The notes beneath the pieces are model-generated. The model searched no databases. It was not told the origin of the DNA and saw only the letters and a program-made list of their open reading frames with translations. From Rhynchosporium graminicola (Eukaryota > Ascomycota > Leotiomycetes > Helotiales > Ploettnerulaceae), in NCBI GenBank assembly GCA_900074885.1, contig FJUW01000004.1, positions 3,136,578 through 3,200,577 on the forward strand: 64,000 nucleotides of DNA, read 5' to 3'. Position numbers and translations under genes: made by a program. Positions 23,634-35,882 of the stretch are shown in pieces. Numbering within the stretch: position 1 is the stretch's first letter; every line of letters begins with the position of its first letter.

Positions 23634-24623
23634 ATGGCAACTCAGAAGTACAATAAGCTCGCAGGCAAGCATGTCCTGATTGTAGGAGGAACATCAGGTG
23701 AGTAATAAACGGGATTGTTTGCTAATTCCACGATGTAATGCTCAAAGCGAATCGCAAACAAACGACTCAGTTTTCTGATATCTCCTAGGAATCGGCTATG
23801 CAGTAGCAGAAGGCTCCATTGAGTCCGGCGCCTCAGTAACCGTCTCCTCATCCAACCCATCTCGCGTGCAATCCAGCATCAGCTCTCTCAAAACCAGCTA
23901 CCCTTCCGCCCAAGTCAGTGGCCACGCCTGCGATCTTTCCACTCCCAACCCAGAAGCCGATATCGAGGCTCTATTTGAGAAAACGGGCAAAGTCGACCAC
24001 GTGGTTTTCACAGCTGGTGATGGATTAGCGCAGATGAAGGTTGAGGATATCACGCTCGAGAAGATCGTGAAGGCGGGACAGATTCGCTTCTTTGCCCCGT
24101 TGTTGGTTGCGAAGGTTGCGACGAAGTATTTGAACCCGGGACCGGGGAGTAGTATTGTTTTCACGACAGGCGCGGTGGCGGATAAGCCGATCGCTAATGT
24201 ATGTCTTCTCATTTCTCGTCGAGTGTGTGTTTGATGAATTGATTGCTGACTGGTTGACTTATGAAGTGGTCGGTCGTGGCTTCATACGCAGCGGGCTTGC
24301 ATGGAATGACGAGGAACTTGGCTTTGGATCTTAAGCCCATCCGTGTCAATCTCGTCAGCCCAGGAGCTATTGACACTGAGTTATGGAAGGGTTTCAGCGA
24401 GGACCAGAAAAAAGCATTCTTCAAGGAGATCTCTGACAAATTGCCAACTGGAAAAATTGGAAGGCGTAAGTACTGCCTGCCCGACTCTCGTGTTTCTGTA
24501 TCTGAGTGCTGATTTGGTTTGTGCCTAGCGGAGGATGTCGCAGAGACTTATCTGTGGTTGATGAAGGATACCAATGTGACGGGCTTCGTTGCTTCGAGTA
24601 ATGGCGGTGAATTGCTTGTCTGA
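23634..24623 (+). CDS. Short-chain dehydrogenase/reductase, atypical
   Basis: Exons 23634-23697, 23789-24198, 24267-24465 and 24529-24623 give 255 residues; all splice sites are GT-AG and in phase. The Rossmann cofactor motif is intact: VLIVGGTSGIGYAVAEG (about 14-30). FTAGDG stands where NNAG is usual, and SPGAIDTELW follows the fold's PG motif. The usual catalytic Ser...Tyr-x-x-x-Lys is not visible. After IVFTTGA the sequence runs ANWSVVASYAAGLHGMTRNL, and the positions expected for Tyr and Lys are Val and Tyr/Ala. It belongs to an SDR group I know from fungi and bacteria with this WSVVASYAAGLHG signature. Activity is uncertain and substrate unknown. Probably cytosolic, with no targeting signal. 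Confidence 0.88.
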
Positions 24624-24713
24624 AGTACTCTTGGGATTACTGTAGTCTAGAATGTGTATTGCCAGGTTTGCTTATAATGCAAATCTTTCAAGAGGTATCT
24701 CTTCCGACTTGCC

Positions 24714-25974
24714 CTAGGACGTCAAATCTGAAGCGACCTTCCATCCAACTCCGTAGCAAATTCGGCCTTCATTATACCATTTGACGTCTGGCAGTAACTG
24801 ACTAGCAACCCACCTAGCGGTTGTAGTATGCAAACTTCCATGTCCAAATGGCTCAAACGTAAGATCGAGTTCCTCCTCATCTGGAGGAAAAGGGTTCACT
24901 CCTCGTACAATTCTTGACCTCCCTTGTGCTAGAGCCTGGAAAACCACCATTTGATCCTGCAAATACTCATCAGTGGCGAAGTCTCTCATGAGCGCAGCAT
25001 CGAGGTCCGCCACAACCTTCTTAGCCATTTCAAGGACAATATTCTTGTAGCTCGGGACTTTGGTCTTCCCACCGTAAAGCCAATCACAACCGACTCGAAA
25101 TCCCTTTGTTGTATGTGCCACTAGTAGAGCGTAGAATCGTGCTCTGTGTCTGCTGTCCTCCTCGAGGACGAAATTCACCTCGATGCTAGGATACTGGTAG
25201 GCGAGTACTTTAGTCAATGCCTCTCTCATAGTCGCTTGCAATTCATTCAGAACTAAGTACGAAACATCGATTCGACTAATACTACCATGTTCGACTGGCC
25301 AATCTACCTCCTTGATTGGCTGTCCAAAAGGCAAGGGAGTTATCATGAATTTTGCGGAGCCTAGTTCGTAGGTTCCATGTGACCATCCTCGATGCTCCAA
25401 TTCCCGCTTGACTCTGATACCGAATCTTTCCAAAGATGGCAACAGGACCTGATCTAGATACTCATAAGATAACGAGAAGCTGACGTTGCTTCCTCCTTGA
25501 ATAGTAATAGTGATCGGTGACCCGCTCTCATCGCTGGCGAAGAGAAAGAATGGTAGGACAGCCTGGAAGACTAACAGGATGCTTGCCGCGGACTCTGCTT
25601 TCACGATGATATTACGGTTCTTGATAGCATCCGGAGACAAGTTTGCTTTGAACTCAATGGTCTTACTGCCAACGAAGCAGCCTGTCACTTCTGCCTCGGT
25701 GGCTTTCGCAAGACATTGAATGCAGGAGACGTGCTGAGCTTTGAGACCTGAAGATCAGAGTAGACCGACCGGTTTAGTTCGGAGCCTTGAATAATTGGTT
25801 TCTCGAGTGTATTCACTCACCACCACCACGCACTCCTGAGCCTCTTTTGCCTCGGACATTCTCAATTCTGATAGGTGTCCCGGTTAAAGCTGCGAGTGCG
25901 ATCGCCACTCTGACTAATTGACCACCTCCTTCTCCAGTCCTTCCATCAAGGATTACGACTTTTTGGTTTAACAT
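24714..25974 (-). CDS. rtcA: RNA 3'-terminal phosphate cyclase (RtcA type)
   Basis: Converts RNA 3'-phosphates to 2',3'-cyclic phosphates using ATP. Exon 1 is 25974-25821 and exon 2 is 25747-24714 (73-nt intron), giving 395 residues. The N-terminal signature [23 protein letters not shown] (about 10-32) and [23 protein letters not shown] are family hallmarks. [24 protein letters not shown] corresponds to the conserved central region. The C-terminal [17 protein letters not shown] is the LADQL-like segment. The later [15 protein letters not shown] carries a histidine at the position of the adenylylated catalytic His, which favours a true cyclase over an Rcl1-like inactive relative. The start ATG opens the conserved beta strand directly. 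Convergent with the upstream dehydrogenase, 90 bp between stops. Confidence 0.9.
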
Positions 25975-27575
25975 CGATTGCCTCGAGTGATTTTCGGGGG
26001 CGGAGATACCTTTCGAGTTTCAAAATTGCTTTGCTACGGCCCGTCGCTGTTTGACGAAAACTGTTCGCTAGCCAACGACCAAATGGAAAATTGAACCGAG
26101 TTTCCCAGTATAATAGCATGAAGGTAAATAAGAGGATAGGAGTTCAACGAGGGAATTGATTTCTATGCTTCTTCAAGTACGAGAAGTGGCCTCCGTAGCA
26201 CCAATAATGTAAACCACTACGTGAGTCACTTGAGATCTGTCAAAGCTAACAGGCTGAGTCAAGAAAAGCCTGGTGAGACATTGGAATGAACATTCAAAAC
26301 AGTCCCATTCACCATTATGTCCGTAAATCCGTTTCGTAGAACCATGCTCCTCTTACTCGAAAGAACATTTGGACTTCTCATAAGGCATATATCCAGGAGA
26401 TCCGTATCTTGTGTTGAAGTCTACAATAACGAGCGCAACCAGCATACCCAGACTGCAACGCAAGGTGGGGTGAAGGCTGTGGGGGGCCGCATCCGCAGAT
26501 TCGCTTCTTCACCGAGCATGCAATCTTCTGGATGTTATTCAGCACTACTACTATTAAATGAAGACAAAGGATATATCTACACATCTCTGAGAGATTCAAC
26601 GTTGAAGACGTCTCAATACTTCTCGACGATCGACAATAATTATTTGCGACGATCACAACCTGAGCCAGCCCCCAAAGTAAAGCAAAGCTGACGCTCGACC
26701 AGCAACCATAATCTCGCAAAAAGACTAGTCGACTGTCAAGCTGTTCGTGTAAGACATGTACGGAAACATGCGATAGGATTCTGCTGCCGGAAAATGAAGT
26801 CGCGATCTTACGACGGGACTCTCGATGTTCCCTGTACACAATCCGTACAGTTGAGCAGCGACGGCAATAACATACCTTCTATAGATTTTCTTCCTTACTA
26901 TCTCTCTCAATGAGAGACAGAGATGCCTGCAGCTTCGCGACGGAATCCGGCACATAGAGGAAGCTCCGTCAGGATCGCGGTCAAGAAAAGCTGACGCAGT
27001 GCGAGAACCTACGAGAACCTAGGGGAGCGCTCTCGTCATTCTTACAGGAGGCATTTGCGGAAGTCCAGTAAAGAAATCCAAGTGGTGGCTATTGGCAGAG
27101 ATACTGCAATACAGATAACATTACTGAGGCGGTGCTGGCGGTACCGGTCTATATGCTGTACATGCTTTCACGTGAACCCGGTACTTGACCTTTTAGTGAT
27201 TATTATGTATCGTTTCCCTTCCAATACAGCTCTTGCAATGCTGTCATCCATCATCAGTCATTCGCCTCCAACTAACAAAAAGTACCATCCCAATTCAACC
27301 TTGGGACACATCCGGGCATTTTAACGTTGCCTCTCAGGGTACACGCAGTGGACACCAAAGGATATCTGAAGTATCTCTCAAGAACTTGTTCGTAGATGAG
27401 GCCGTTCTTGAGAGTAATGATACGGCCACTCTCTTGCAGCTTCTTGCGAAAAGACAACAGAAACAGCTTGCCACATTACTATGCCACTTGTGAATGTTCC
27501 ACGCCTCTCTACATGGTTCAGCAGCACTCTTCGCGAACAAGAAACTTGTCAGTGATATTACTACAAGCTACAATA
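25975..27575. other. Intergenic spacer
   Basis: No gene supported. Overlapping frames at 26317-26955 on both strands lack domains and splice context. Confidence 0.6.
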
Positions 27576-30544
27576 CTACGATGTTTGCCACCTTCCATTT
27601 ATTGTTTTCTTCCGTACCTAGAATGGGATTAACAGAGATCAAGACATGGGAGACACAAGGATTTGCTTACCATAGGCGCCAAGACAAAAACACCAGCCCA
27701 TAATGCAAGAACAGTACCCACGAGGCTCAGCTTGTTGAATCCCTTTCCAAGAATATCAAACGCCATGCTAGGTGCGACTCTAGTGCCAAAGATATCAATG
27801 CCGTACGCAAATACTAAGCTGGTACTCTCCAAGATAGCTGGGCTGGCAATCACATTCTGAATACCAATAACCTCTCTTTTATGACTGATAACAAGCTTTG
27901 GGTCGAACTCGATAATTGGATGATATCTGAAAAGACCTTCCTCCGCTTCCAGTGGTGTGGGATCACGACCAACAAGTCGACGTGGATCGAGAAGAGTTCT
28001 TGGGATCCCAACTATCGAGTTTGACCCGGCGAGAGTGCAGAGAATCTGGCGGGTGGTAATGCCCTGGCCAGTTTGAGTGACAGCCATATGGCTGATCGGC
28101 TCGGAAATTAGGTAGGATTGAGTGACGACGTAGGGTAAAGCAGGTTCCGCATTGGGGTTATCGGTTGGTTCAACGCTTGAGGAGTTGTTGGTGGGACCTA
28201 ATGGACCACGGTCGTTGGCGACATCTGACTCAAACATCTCTGAAGCGACAATTTGATAACCCTTTGATGCCGGAAGGGCCGTTTTGCTGGTGCCGATGTC
28301 GCTCCATAATGAGTATACGAAGAAATTTTCGGTAAGAGTAGAGGTGATAGGTTGTTTCGTGTCAACACCTTCATGACTTACAGAATAGAGAAGATCGCCA
28401 GAAACAGTGTCGAGTAGGTAGAATGATGCGGTGGAAGACTCGTCTGATACGGCAGTGACAAGAACGACATTAGGATTAAGGTACTTGTACAGAACAGTTC
28501 GATCGCCAAGAACACGTCCGATAGATGCCACAGGGTCGTGAGGAGGTCGAGAGACGACATTGACAATCTTCTGTCCAGAAGTCGGTTGAAAAGTCCAGGC
28601 AACCACAGGGACTGAAATATCTCTGCTAGTCTCGAATTTTAAGCCTTTGATATGACCATCTTTTCCTTGGACCACCAGATTGGTAGAAGGAGACCAAGCA
28701 GCTGGGATCTCTCCTGGATTACCATCCAAGCCAATTGGAAGCAACCAAGGTCCCGAGGGACTGTCAACCACAACAGTACTTTGTACCGTCGGCCAAGATC
28801 CTGGCATGGTCCTCTCCACGACCTTGCCTGTAGTCAATTCGGCTAGGACGGACTCTCCATCGCCGCCTCTAATTGTAAAGGTACCCTTGATCTGTTCCAC
28901 CCAAATGCCCCTGACATCCCATTTCTTTCCGCCGGGGAAATCAAAAGCTTTTAGAGACCAGGCCACAGCGCCTTGGTTGCCAGCGTCAAGTCCATATAAC
29001 CGACCGCGCTGGGTAGCAACGATCACAAGCTTACTGAACCCAAAACTATCGCGAATTAAGACACCTGGCTTCTGAGAAGCTGCTTCTCCAGGCAGGATAC
29101 TAGTAAGAAGTCGGCTTGGGAGCTGCTGAAGATAAGCTGGAAGGTATTGAAGATCCTTTGCGTGGCGGTTGACACGATGGATGTATGCTGAAAGAGGGTT
29201 GCTGTGAGCTTCTGCTTCTAGTGTTTTCGCTAAGCTTTCAGATACTGGTATCTCGGCCCATTCCGCAGCTACTGCCCCAGAAAGCCCTTCAACCCGGGTC
29301 CAGTCAAGCGCACCGTTGCGAATAAGAACCCAGTCTTGAGCGCTTGTAAGAACTGCCGATCGGACAGAGTAAGTATCTGGAGTTTTCTGGACGACTTCCG
29401 AAGCTCCATGCACGTATGTAGCTGAGTCCTTTGCGGCCTTCATCGGCCACCTTCCAAGTATCCCATGAGAAACAGATGACACGATAACAGCTTCGTCCTC
29501 AGTAATCCGGGTGAAGTAGACGTTCGCTTCCTGCGAGCTTACCGATACTGCACCCTTGCCTGGTAGTTTTGGGAGCGAGTATGCCTTGTTGATGCCTCCG
29601 GTTTTGAGATCAATGTGATAAACATCGGCTCTGTTGGATCGTGCTGAATGGCTATGGACCAGGAAATGTGGCAAGGACTGGATCAGCTCGGGGGCATGAA
29701 TAGACACCTTCAAGATGTCGTCGGATTCCTTGAGTGGAAGAGTGTGCAAGCTAGAAGACTTGCCCAAGATGTTGACCTTGAGATTACTTTTCGACTTATC
29801 GGCCCAGGCAATAATCGGCGAAGCAGAATTTGCACCAACAAGCAAGACGTCTTCCGCTTCATGAACGTCGCCTTTCGTCGAAAGTGTGTACTCGGTAATC
29901 TTCTTCCCTGTAACTGGATCCAAGGTCATAACTTTGAGGTTGTATGGGCCGGCAGATCCATGGAGAGATACCAAGAAGACATGCTCTACATTCGTGCTGA
30001 CCTGCAGAGGGATATCGTCGCTGTGGTCCTTGTATTCCCAGGCTACATCTCCGTTCTTCCCCTTCAGCTTGCGCAAAACTCCCTTTCCGCCCTCTTCGAA
30101 TAGGGCCAGTACATCTTTGGACCCATTGTCGGTACCCGCAGTTTCCATGACCTCCAAATCCTTCACTGCCCCAAGGAATACATTTCCCCAAACCTCTTTC
30201 CCGCTCATCGCATCCCACGCGTCAACTCTCTGCCCCGCGCCAGATGCCACCACATTCTCGCCTTCTACTGGCCGCAAGAAGCCATTCTCAGCGCCCAAAA
30301 CCTGTCTCCAAAGGACCTTGCCTGTCCCAGGATGTACCGCGCCGAGAACTCCCAGGTCGCTCAAAGTATATAAAAGTGACGCCTTATCTTCTTTCCTTGG
30401 GCGATGGAAGAAGGTTGTGTGTGGTTGCGGGAGGCCGAGCAATTCGTGATGGTAGTCGACAACGTATGCTTCATCTGCGAGCACAGCAAGTGTACTAGGC
30501 AGCATAGCCAGCGTCAAACTGAGGAGGCTGAGTGGCAGACGCAT
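27576..30544 (-). CDS. EMC1: ER membrane protein complex subunit 1 (EMC1)
   Basis: Large lumenal subunit of the EMC, which inserts and folds membrane proteins in the ER. The main exon is 30544-27671. A 53-nt intron then leads to a last short exon, 27617-27576, giving 971 residues. The ATG at 30544 starts the signal peptide MRLPLSLLSLTLAMLPSTLA; an in-frame ATG 32 codons upstream would bury it. The PQQ-like beta-propeller begins YVVDYHHELLGLPQPHTTFF, with GTGKVLWRQVLG-type repeats. The C-terminal DUF1620-like region holds GIPRTLLDPRRLVGRDPT and FRYHPIIEFDPKLVISHKRE, both conserved in EMC1. The terminal TM, LSLVGTVLALWAGVFVLAPM, is followed across the intron by the basic tail VRKKTINGRWQTS, matching the usual cytosolic end. 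Confidence 0.95.
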
Positions 30545-31372
30545 AATTGCGTTATGAATTGAGATCGAGGGGATGCCTTCTTGGTGTTTCTGGAGCTTGT
30601 CTGCAACATTTGGAGCTTGATAACAGCCCAGCCTTGCCAAGAAACAATGCTATACACGTGACGTTGTGTAAAAGTGGATCGTGCTTTTGGTTCCTCAATT
30701 TCTCTTGGAAAATGTATGCTGTGTAGGTAACGTCTGAAATCGCGGCCATTGTCGGAGTGTGGGTAAAATAGACCAATTATAATGAAAGGTGTCAGTACAT
30801 CATGATTTGCGAAGTTGCGGATCCACCGAAAGTGAGAAGCGAGTAAACAATAAGCCAACTTTCCTGCTGAAGCCTCGAGCGCCGCAGAGTACAGGGATCA
30901 ATAGAATCTAGGTGTCATATGAAATATCACGGGCAGATCTGGGAATTGCAATGGAGGCTCAATGGGGTTTTGACTGCGGAGAGGAGCAACCGAGCAGTCT
31001 TGTCCTGACACAACCATTGACCCATGCTTAGTTTCAAGCTCATGTCTCTACCGATCACGACTCATGAAAGGTAGATTTATAGGTCCGTATTACTTATACT
31101 TACCTTGACAGAAGCGGGGTGGTTACTAAAGAGATAACTTCTACGATGCTGCTTATGCTTATGGCTGTGCGATTCAGTACAAAGTGAAAGGTGAAGGTAC
31201 TTACTAATGTAACAAGCTTTCTCTGTGAAGCTAAGCGAGCCACCTTTCTCAAAACACAAAGACTGCCGTGAAGCTTCCCCAATGATAATCATACTCCAAT
31301 AATGAAAGGTTATCAAAAAAAGAACAGAGCGTTGCACATGAATGAGTGATCACATATCTTGCTATCTACGAC
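30545..31372. other. Intergenic spacer (EMC1 promoter side)
   Basis: No gene supported; presumed EMC1 promoter at the left and 3' flank of the MFS gene at the right. Confidence 0.6.
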
Positions 31373-33126
31373 CTATGTTATCCGCTTCACCTTCCAATCG
31401 TTGATGAGCTTACCTGCCGCACACAGCGAGAAGCCAGCCAGAGCCACGAAACAAATCTCCAGCCCTGTAAATGCAGCCAGAATCTCCATTCCAGCCAGAA
31501 CGATCGGTGTGATACCCATACTAAAATTCAAAAGACTCGTCATTAGCCCATAGCCGATGACCAACAAATCCTCGTTACCTGTTTGGCTGAATGGGTATGC
31601 AGAAGTAAAGGTACTGTCGGCGCTTATTCTTGACGTATCGGCGGCACCTTCAGAATTAAATGCGGGTTGGGAATACTCTGAGATATTCGGGGCCAGGCGA
31701 GATGGCTGCTTTGGAGTGAAGGCGGCGAGAAGTTCTGGGTCCGGGACACCAGTTGGCGCTTCGAGAATACAGCTCGCAACAGCTGGCCAGAAAGCTGTGC
31801 CAAACAGCCCGTAGGCTATCCCTAGCAGAAGGAGAGGGAAAACCGGGCCTGTGAGTTGCATCAAGAAGCAAAGATGAGCAGTTAAGAGAAGGCCGCTTGA
31901 CAGGAAGATCGCAACTGGATAGTTATTCAGTCGCGGGAAATCCAGTAATAGTCCGAACGGCAAAACAAGAACGCCTGAGAGCGTATTCGGTATACTATTG
32001 ACCTGAATCAGATATAATCCTTAGGTATCGTAAATTGATGTGAACTACATACCTGACAGCAAGTCCCGCAGCACGTTCGTTACCTTCATAGAAGCGTGAT
32101 GACAAGAAGCGTTGAGCTGAATTATTGAATGGTCCGAGACATCCGTAGCTTGCGAAGCATATTATCGCGAGTATCCAGAATACTCGTGGAAACCGGCGAA
32201 GGGAGTCTTTGTACGTCGAAAGTGCCAGAGGCTTTGAATCTTCGGCCACAATGGTGTGTCGATCAAGAAAAATCAGATAAGCTGCACAGCATATTGACAC
32301 TGCCATTGCGATAGATGTCGATGCCCAACTTGCACCGACAACTCCGTACTTCTCTGTGAGTCTCGGGGTCAGGACAGAAGTTGCAACAGATCCGAGTCTG
32401 GAGATACAAAGCAACATTGCCAATGCAAGAGCGAGAGTTCTACCACTATGAAAGCATTAGTTATTATTTCTGAACTGGCGGAGTGGATTGCATGATGTGG
32501 GGATCATGGATTTTAGGTCTTGAATCTGCCCTAATTCATCCTTCTGTCACCAAAACGAGAAATGAGGCGACGCTGTGGTCAATTTTTGGACTCACTGGAA
32601 CCACCGGGTGACGGTGTCGCTCGCAATAACACCTGGAATCTCACTCCCAATTCCTACAAATACTCTTCCAGCGACCAAACCCCAACGACCCTCAGCCCTT
32701 CCTTGAAGAGCGCTGGCGAAAATGGTCTGACCCAGGATAGCAATGGCAAGACTCGACATCAAGACACGTTTCTGGCCATATCGATGAACCACAAAGCCGC
32801 AAAGTCCTGGCAGAACGAAATTGGGAGTAGCGTACGCTGTATACAGCCCGGCCACGAGATACGCATATTGAGAATCCGAGAGTCCAAGGTGATGTTGCAG
32901 CGGTGTTGAGAGCGACGCAGGGATATCATATACTGGGACTGTCAGGTTGATGTTGAATGAGCGGGCGCTGTGAGAGAGATGACTTACTGAAATAGATACC
33001 CCACATCATTCCACTTGCCGCGAAGAGGATGGACCATGACATGATCAAGCTTGGAAGTTCCACTTCGTCTTCCAGAACATTATGTGGCGGTGGCAGGAGG
33101 ACAAGCAAAGGCTGATCGTCTCTCAT
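31373..33126 (-). CDS. MFS transporter, MFSD1-like
   Basis: Twelve-helix major facilitator most like the MFSD1 group (vacuolar/lysosomal carriers). Exons are 33126-32988, 32938-32596, 32445-32053 and 31994-31373, giving 498 residues; phases 1, 2 and 2 are consistent. In the last intron the acceptor that keeps frame is AATAG at 31995, yielding AVSIPNTLSGVLVLPFGLLLD. The A-motif-like GFVVHRYGQKRVLM lies between TM2 and TM3. Later helices include FGTAFWPAVASCIL and LMTSLLNFSMGITPIVLAGM. A soluble insert of about 60 residues rich in Ser and Thr (TPKQPSRLAPNISEY...) separates two C-half helices. Substrate unknown. Its start codon faces that of the methyltransferase-SET gene across 554 bp. Confidence 0.85.
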
Positions 33127-33680
33127 TTTGGATCATTGGCAACGCGACTGTATCACCAAGCACATGCAAGGCCTCGTAGCATAATACGCAGGTCGGAGTA
33201 AATTTGGGTGGTGGCACTTCATTTGATGAGCGTCCCAGTAGCATTCATTAATCTCACTCACCTCACTCAATTTAAGAATACGCCACGTGAACAGCTCGAG
33301 ATGTCTGAAGTCATGTTGCATGTCCAGCTCAGGTGGGGGCTCGTGCAACTATTCTGTATCCCAGTCGGGTGAACTTCTATCTGTAGCTGTAGCCAATTAC
33401 GCGACGCGAAGAAGTCAATGATGGATCTGAAACTTAGCCCATTTGTTCACCTACCTAAAAGAGGTAGACTAGATACCTTAGATGCTTGGCCAAATTGACA
33501 TGTCAGAATTATTTATTACCCGTCTTCATTATCCGAGTATCTTATGTGTCAGGGAGGGGAAGTTACACATGTGTGACGAGCCCTGTTCTCGTGTAACTTT
33601 TCCCATATATCCAGTCCATTTTTCGTAGGACTGCTGTAGCTACCCGCCCTCATGTGTAATCTCGATTTGAAAACAAAACT
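33127..33680. promoter_or_regulatory. Divergent intergenic region (MFS / methyltransferase-SET)
   Basis: 554 bp separate the two start codons. No TATA box is obvious; no gene supported. Confidence 0.45.
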
Positions 33681-35882
33681 ATGGCCAAATGCAGGATGAG
33701 AAACGACGCACAACTTGGTCACGTCGAGTCGCTTTTTCCTCATGTGAAGGGAGATTGGTGGAAGGATGCATTCAACGAGATGTACCTTAGAACAGACGGA
33801 GATGTCGTCGAGGATCCTGCCATTACGGAGGCGGAATGCAATGAGATGCTCTCTATTGAAGCCGTTTCGAAACTCTTCAATACTGGAACGGCAGGTGGAA
33901 GGTCTCTCCGCGTACTTGACCTGTGTTGCGGACAGGGACGGCATAGCGTATATTTCGCAGAGAAATACCCTAACATTGAGTTCCACGGCTTGGATTCGAG
34001 TGCATACTTGATCGAGATCGCGAGACTCCGAGCGAAGGAGGCACAATGCAAGAATGTATCATTCGATGTCGGAGATGCGCGCCATATCCCCAGCGAAGAT
34101 GACACATTCGATCTAATAATTATGATGGGAAACTCATTTGGTGTGTACTCAGATGAAGATGACAACGCTGCACTTTTGGAAGAAGTTGGTCGGACGTTGA
34201 AATCTGGTGGTACTTTCCTGGCGGATATGGTCAGCGCCGAGTATACGAAATCGAACTTCCAGGACGGTGGCTGGGAGTTTATCAACGGCGGCAAGTTTCC
34301 CATTCCGAATTCGACTATGACTGCCGGCGACAAAAGCAGCGAGACGATGATAGCTTGTCGGGAGCGTGAGTTGAGCACTGATGGAAAGTGGCTAGCAAGT
34401 CGAGAGATGGTGATAGGGATGTCTAGAGGAATCCTTCAGGACTTGTTCTACAAGTTTCGCCTGTACGAGGTTGAGGAGATGGAACGTCTTCTGCACAAGT
34501 CTAGAATGGTGCTGGACAGAGGAGCGTGTCAAGAGCTCTTTGGCCCTGCTGGCGAAGGAACTCGAAATGGAGACTTGGGAATGATGGCTTCGAGACACTT
34601 AATCGTTGGGATGTCTTCGAAAGGCAGTGATCACACGAACGGTAGCAGTATCACACCAAACGCGAGCGAGGAGTCGCTTCCAAATGTCTTTGTTCATCCT
34701 TGTCTCGTAATCAATACCGATCCCGTCAAGGGTCGGGTTGTTAGAGTAACGACTGATGTGGAAGCTGGTACTTTATTAATGGTCGATGATCCATACGCTC
34801 TTGTCCCCGATATCACACCCGAGAGCGGTGATTTTCTCCCATGTAGTAGGCTCGAGTAAGCCCTGTGGTTCCATCACGAGACATGTGGAACTTGCTGACA
34901 TTGGTTCAGATGCAGCAAAAGAGTGACAGACCCAATCGCAAGCGTCACCTGTCCTCAGGAGTGTAACTCGGATGTCATTTGGTAAGCATTGGGGGAGACT
35001 TACTTTCTCATCTTTTCATCATGTCTCAGGGGGTTCTTGAGATATATTTGACCTTCGTCCCAATTAGAACAACTGCTTATCCGGTTGCGTACAGGTGCAA
35101 TGCTAGCTGTCAATCTCTCGGAAAAGCTCGCCACGACCTCGAATGCACGTGGCTGAAGCGTAATGCTACCAGGATCGTGCAAAATCATGGCCAGTACGAC
35201 ATGACTATGCTCTGGATCATCGTGCGTACTCTTGTCTCACGCTCATTAGAAAAGCAACTGGAGACGGATAAGCAAGTCTCACAACCGACTTTCATTAGTG
35301 ATCTCAACAGCTTGGATTTTAAATTTGCCCATAACTATATCGAGATTCAAAAACTGCGCAACAATTACGAGGCAATCGTGTCTTCAAAAATCGAACACTA
35401 TCACGCCCTTGTCAATGACTTTCTCGGACCAAACTCTGGATTCCAGTCCGAGGTAGAAATGCAAGAAATTGTTGACTTGATCTGTAAAGAAGAGATGAAT
35501 GCGTTTTGTCTCTACCCGAAAGGTACAAGTGCACCAGGAGTGACAAAAGGTAGAGGGAGAGCTTATGCTCTGGGCCTCTACACCAGAGCTACATGGATGA
35601 ATCACGATTGCGAACCCAACGTAAGCTACCTATCATCCGCCTCGAGGATGATAAGCTAATTCATATTCTCCTCAGATGACCCACAAACCCAATCGAAACA
35701 GCCAGTATACATTTCGCACTACTCGCGATCTCGCCGCAGGTGAAGAATGCACAATTGCCTATACCGATTTGATGGAGCCACAATATGCAGATGTTAAGAG
35801 TAGACGAGCTTTCATGAAGGAGTGGTTCACGTTCGATTGTACGTGCCGCAGGTGTGAGAGGGAAATGGCAGCATCTACGTGA
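33681..35882 (+). CDS. Methyltransferase-MYND-SET fusion protein
   Basis: Two methyltransferase folds in one 659-residue protein. Exons are 33681-34855, 34910-34981, 35095-35620 and 35676-35882; all junctions are GT-AG and in phase. Residues 1-310 form a class I SAM methyltransferase: motif I VLDLCCGQGRHS (78-89), FHGLDSS, FDVGDARHIP, FDLIIMMGNSFGVYSD and TLKSGGTFLADM. From about 330 a SET domain begins (GRVVRVTTDVEAGTLLMVDDP). It is interrupted by a MYND-like zinc finger (C-x4-C, then C-x3-C-x6-C-x3-C-x7-H-x3-C ending RHDLECTWL), as in SMYD proteins. It continues with KGRGRAYALGLY, WMNHDCEPN and GEECTIAYTD, and ends in the post-SET FDCTCRRCE. The first exon alone spans the methyltransferase and the start of SET with no stop. 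Predicted nuclear or cytosolic lysine methylation; the N-terminal substrate is unknown. Confidence 0.88.
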
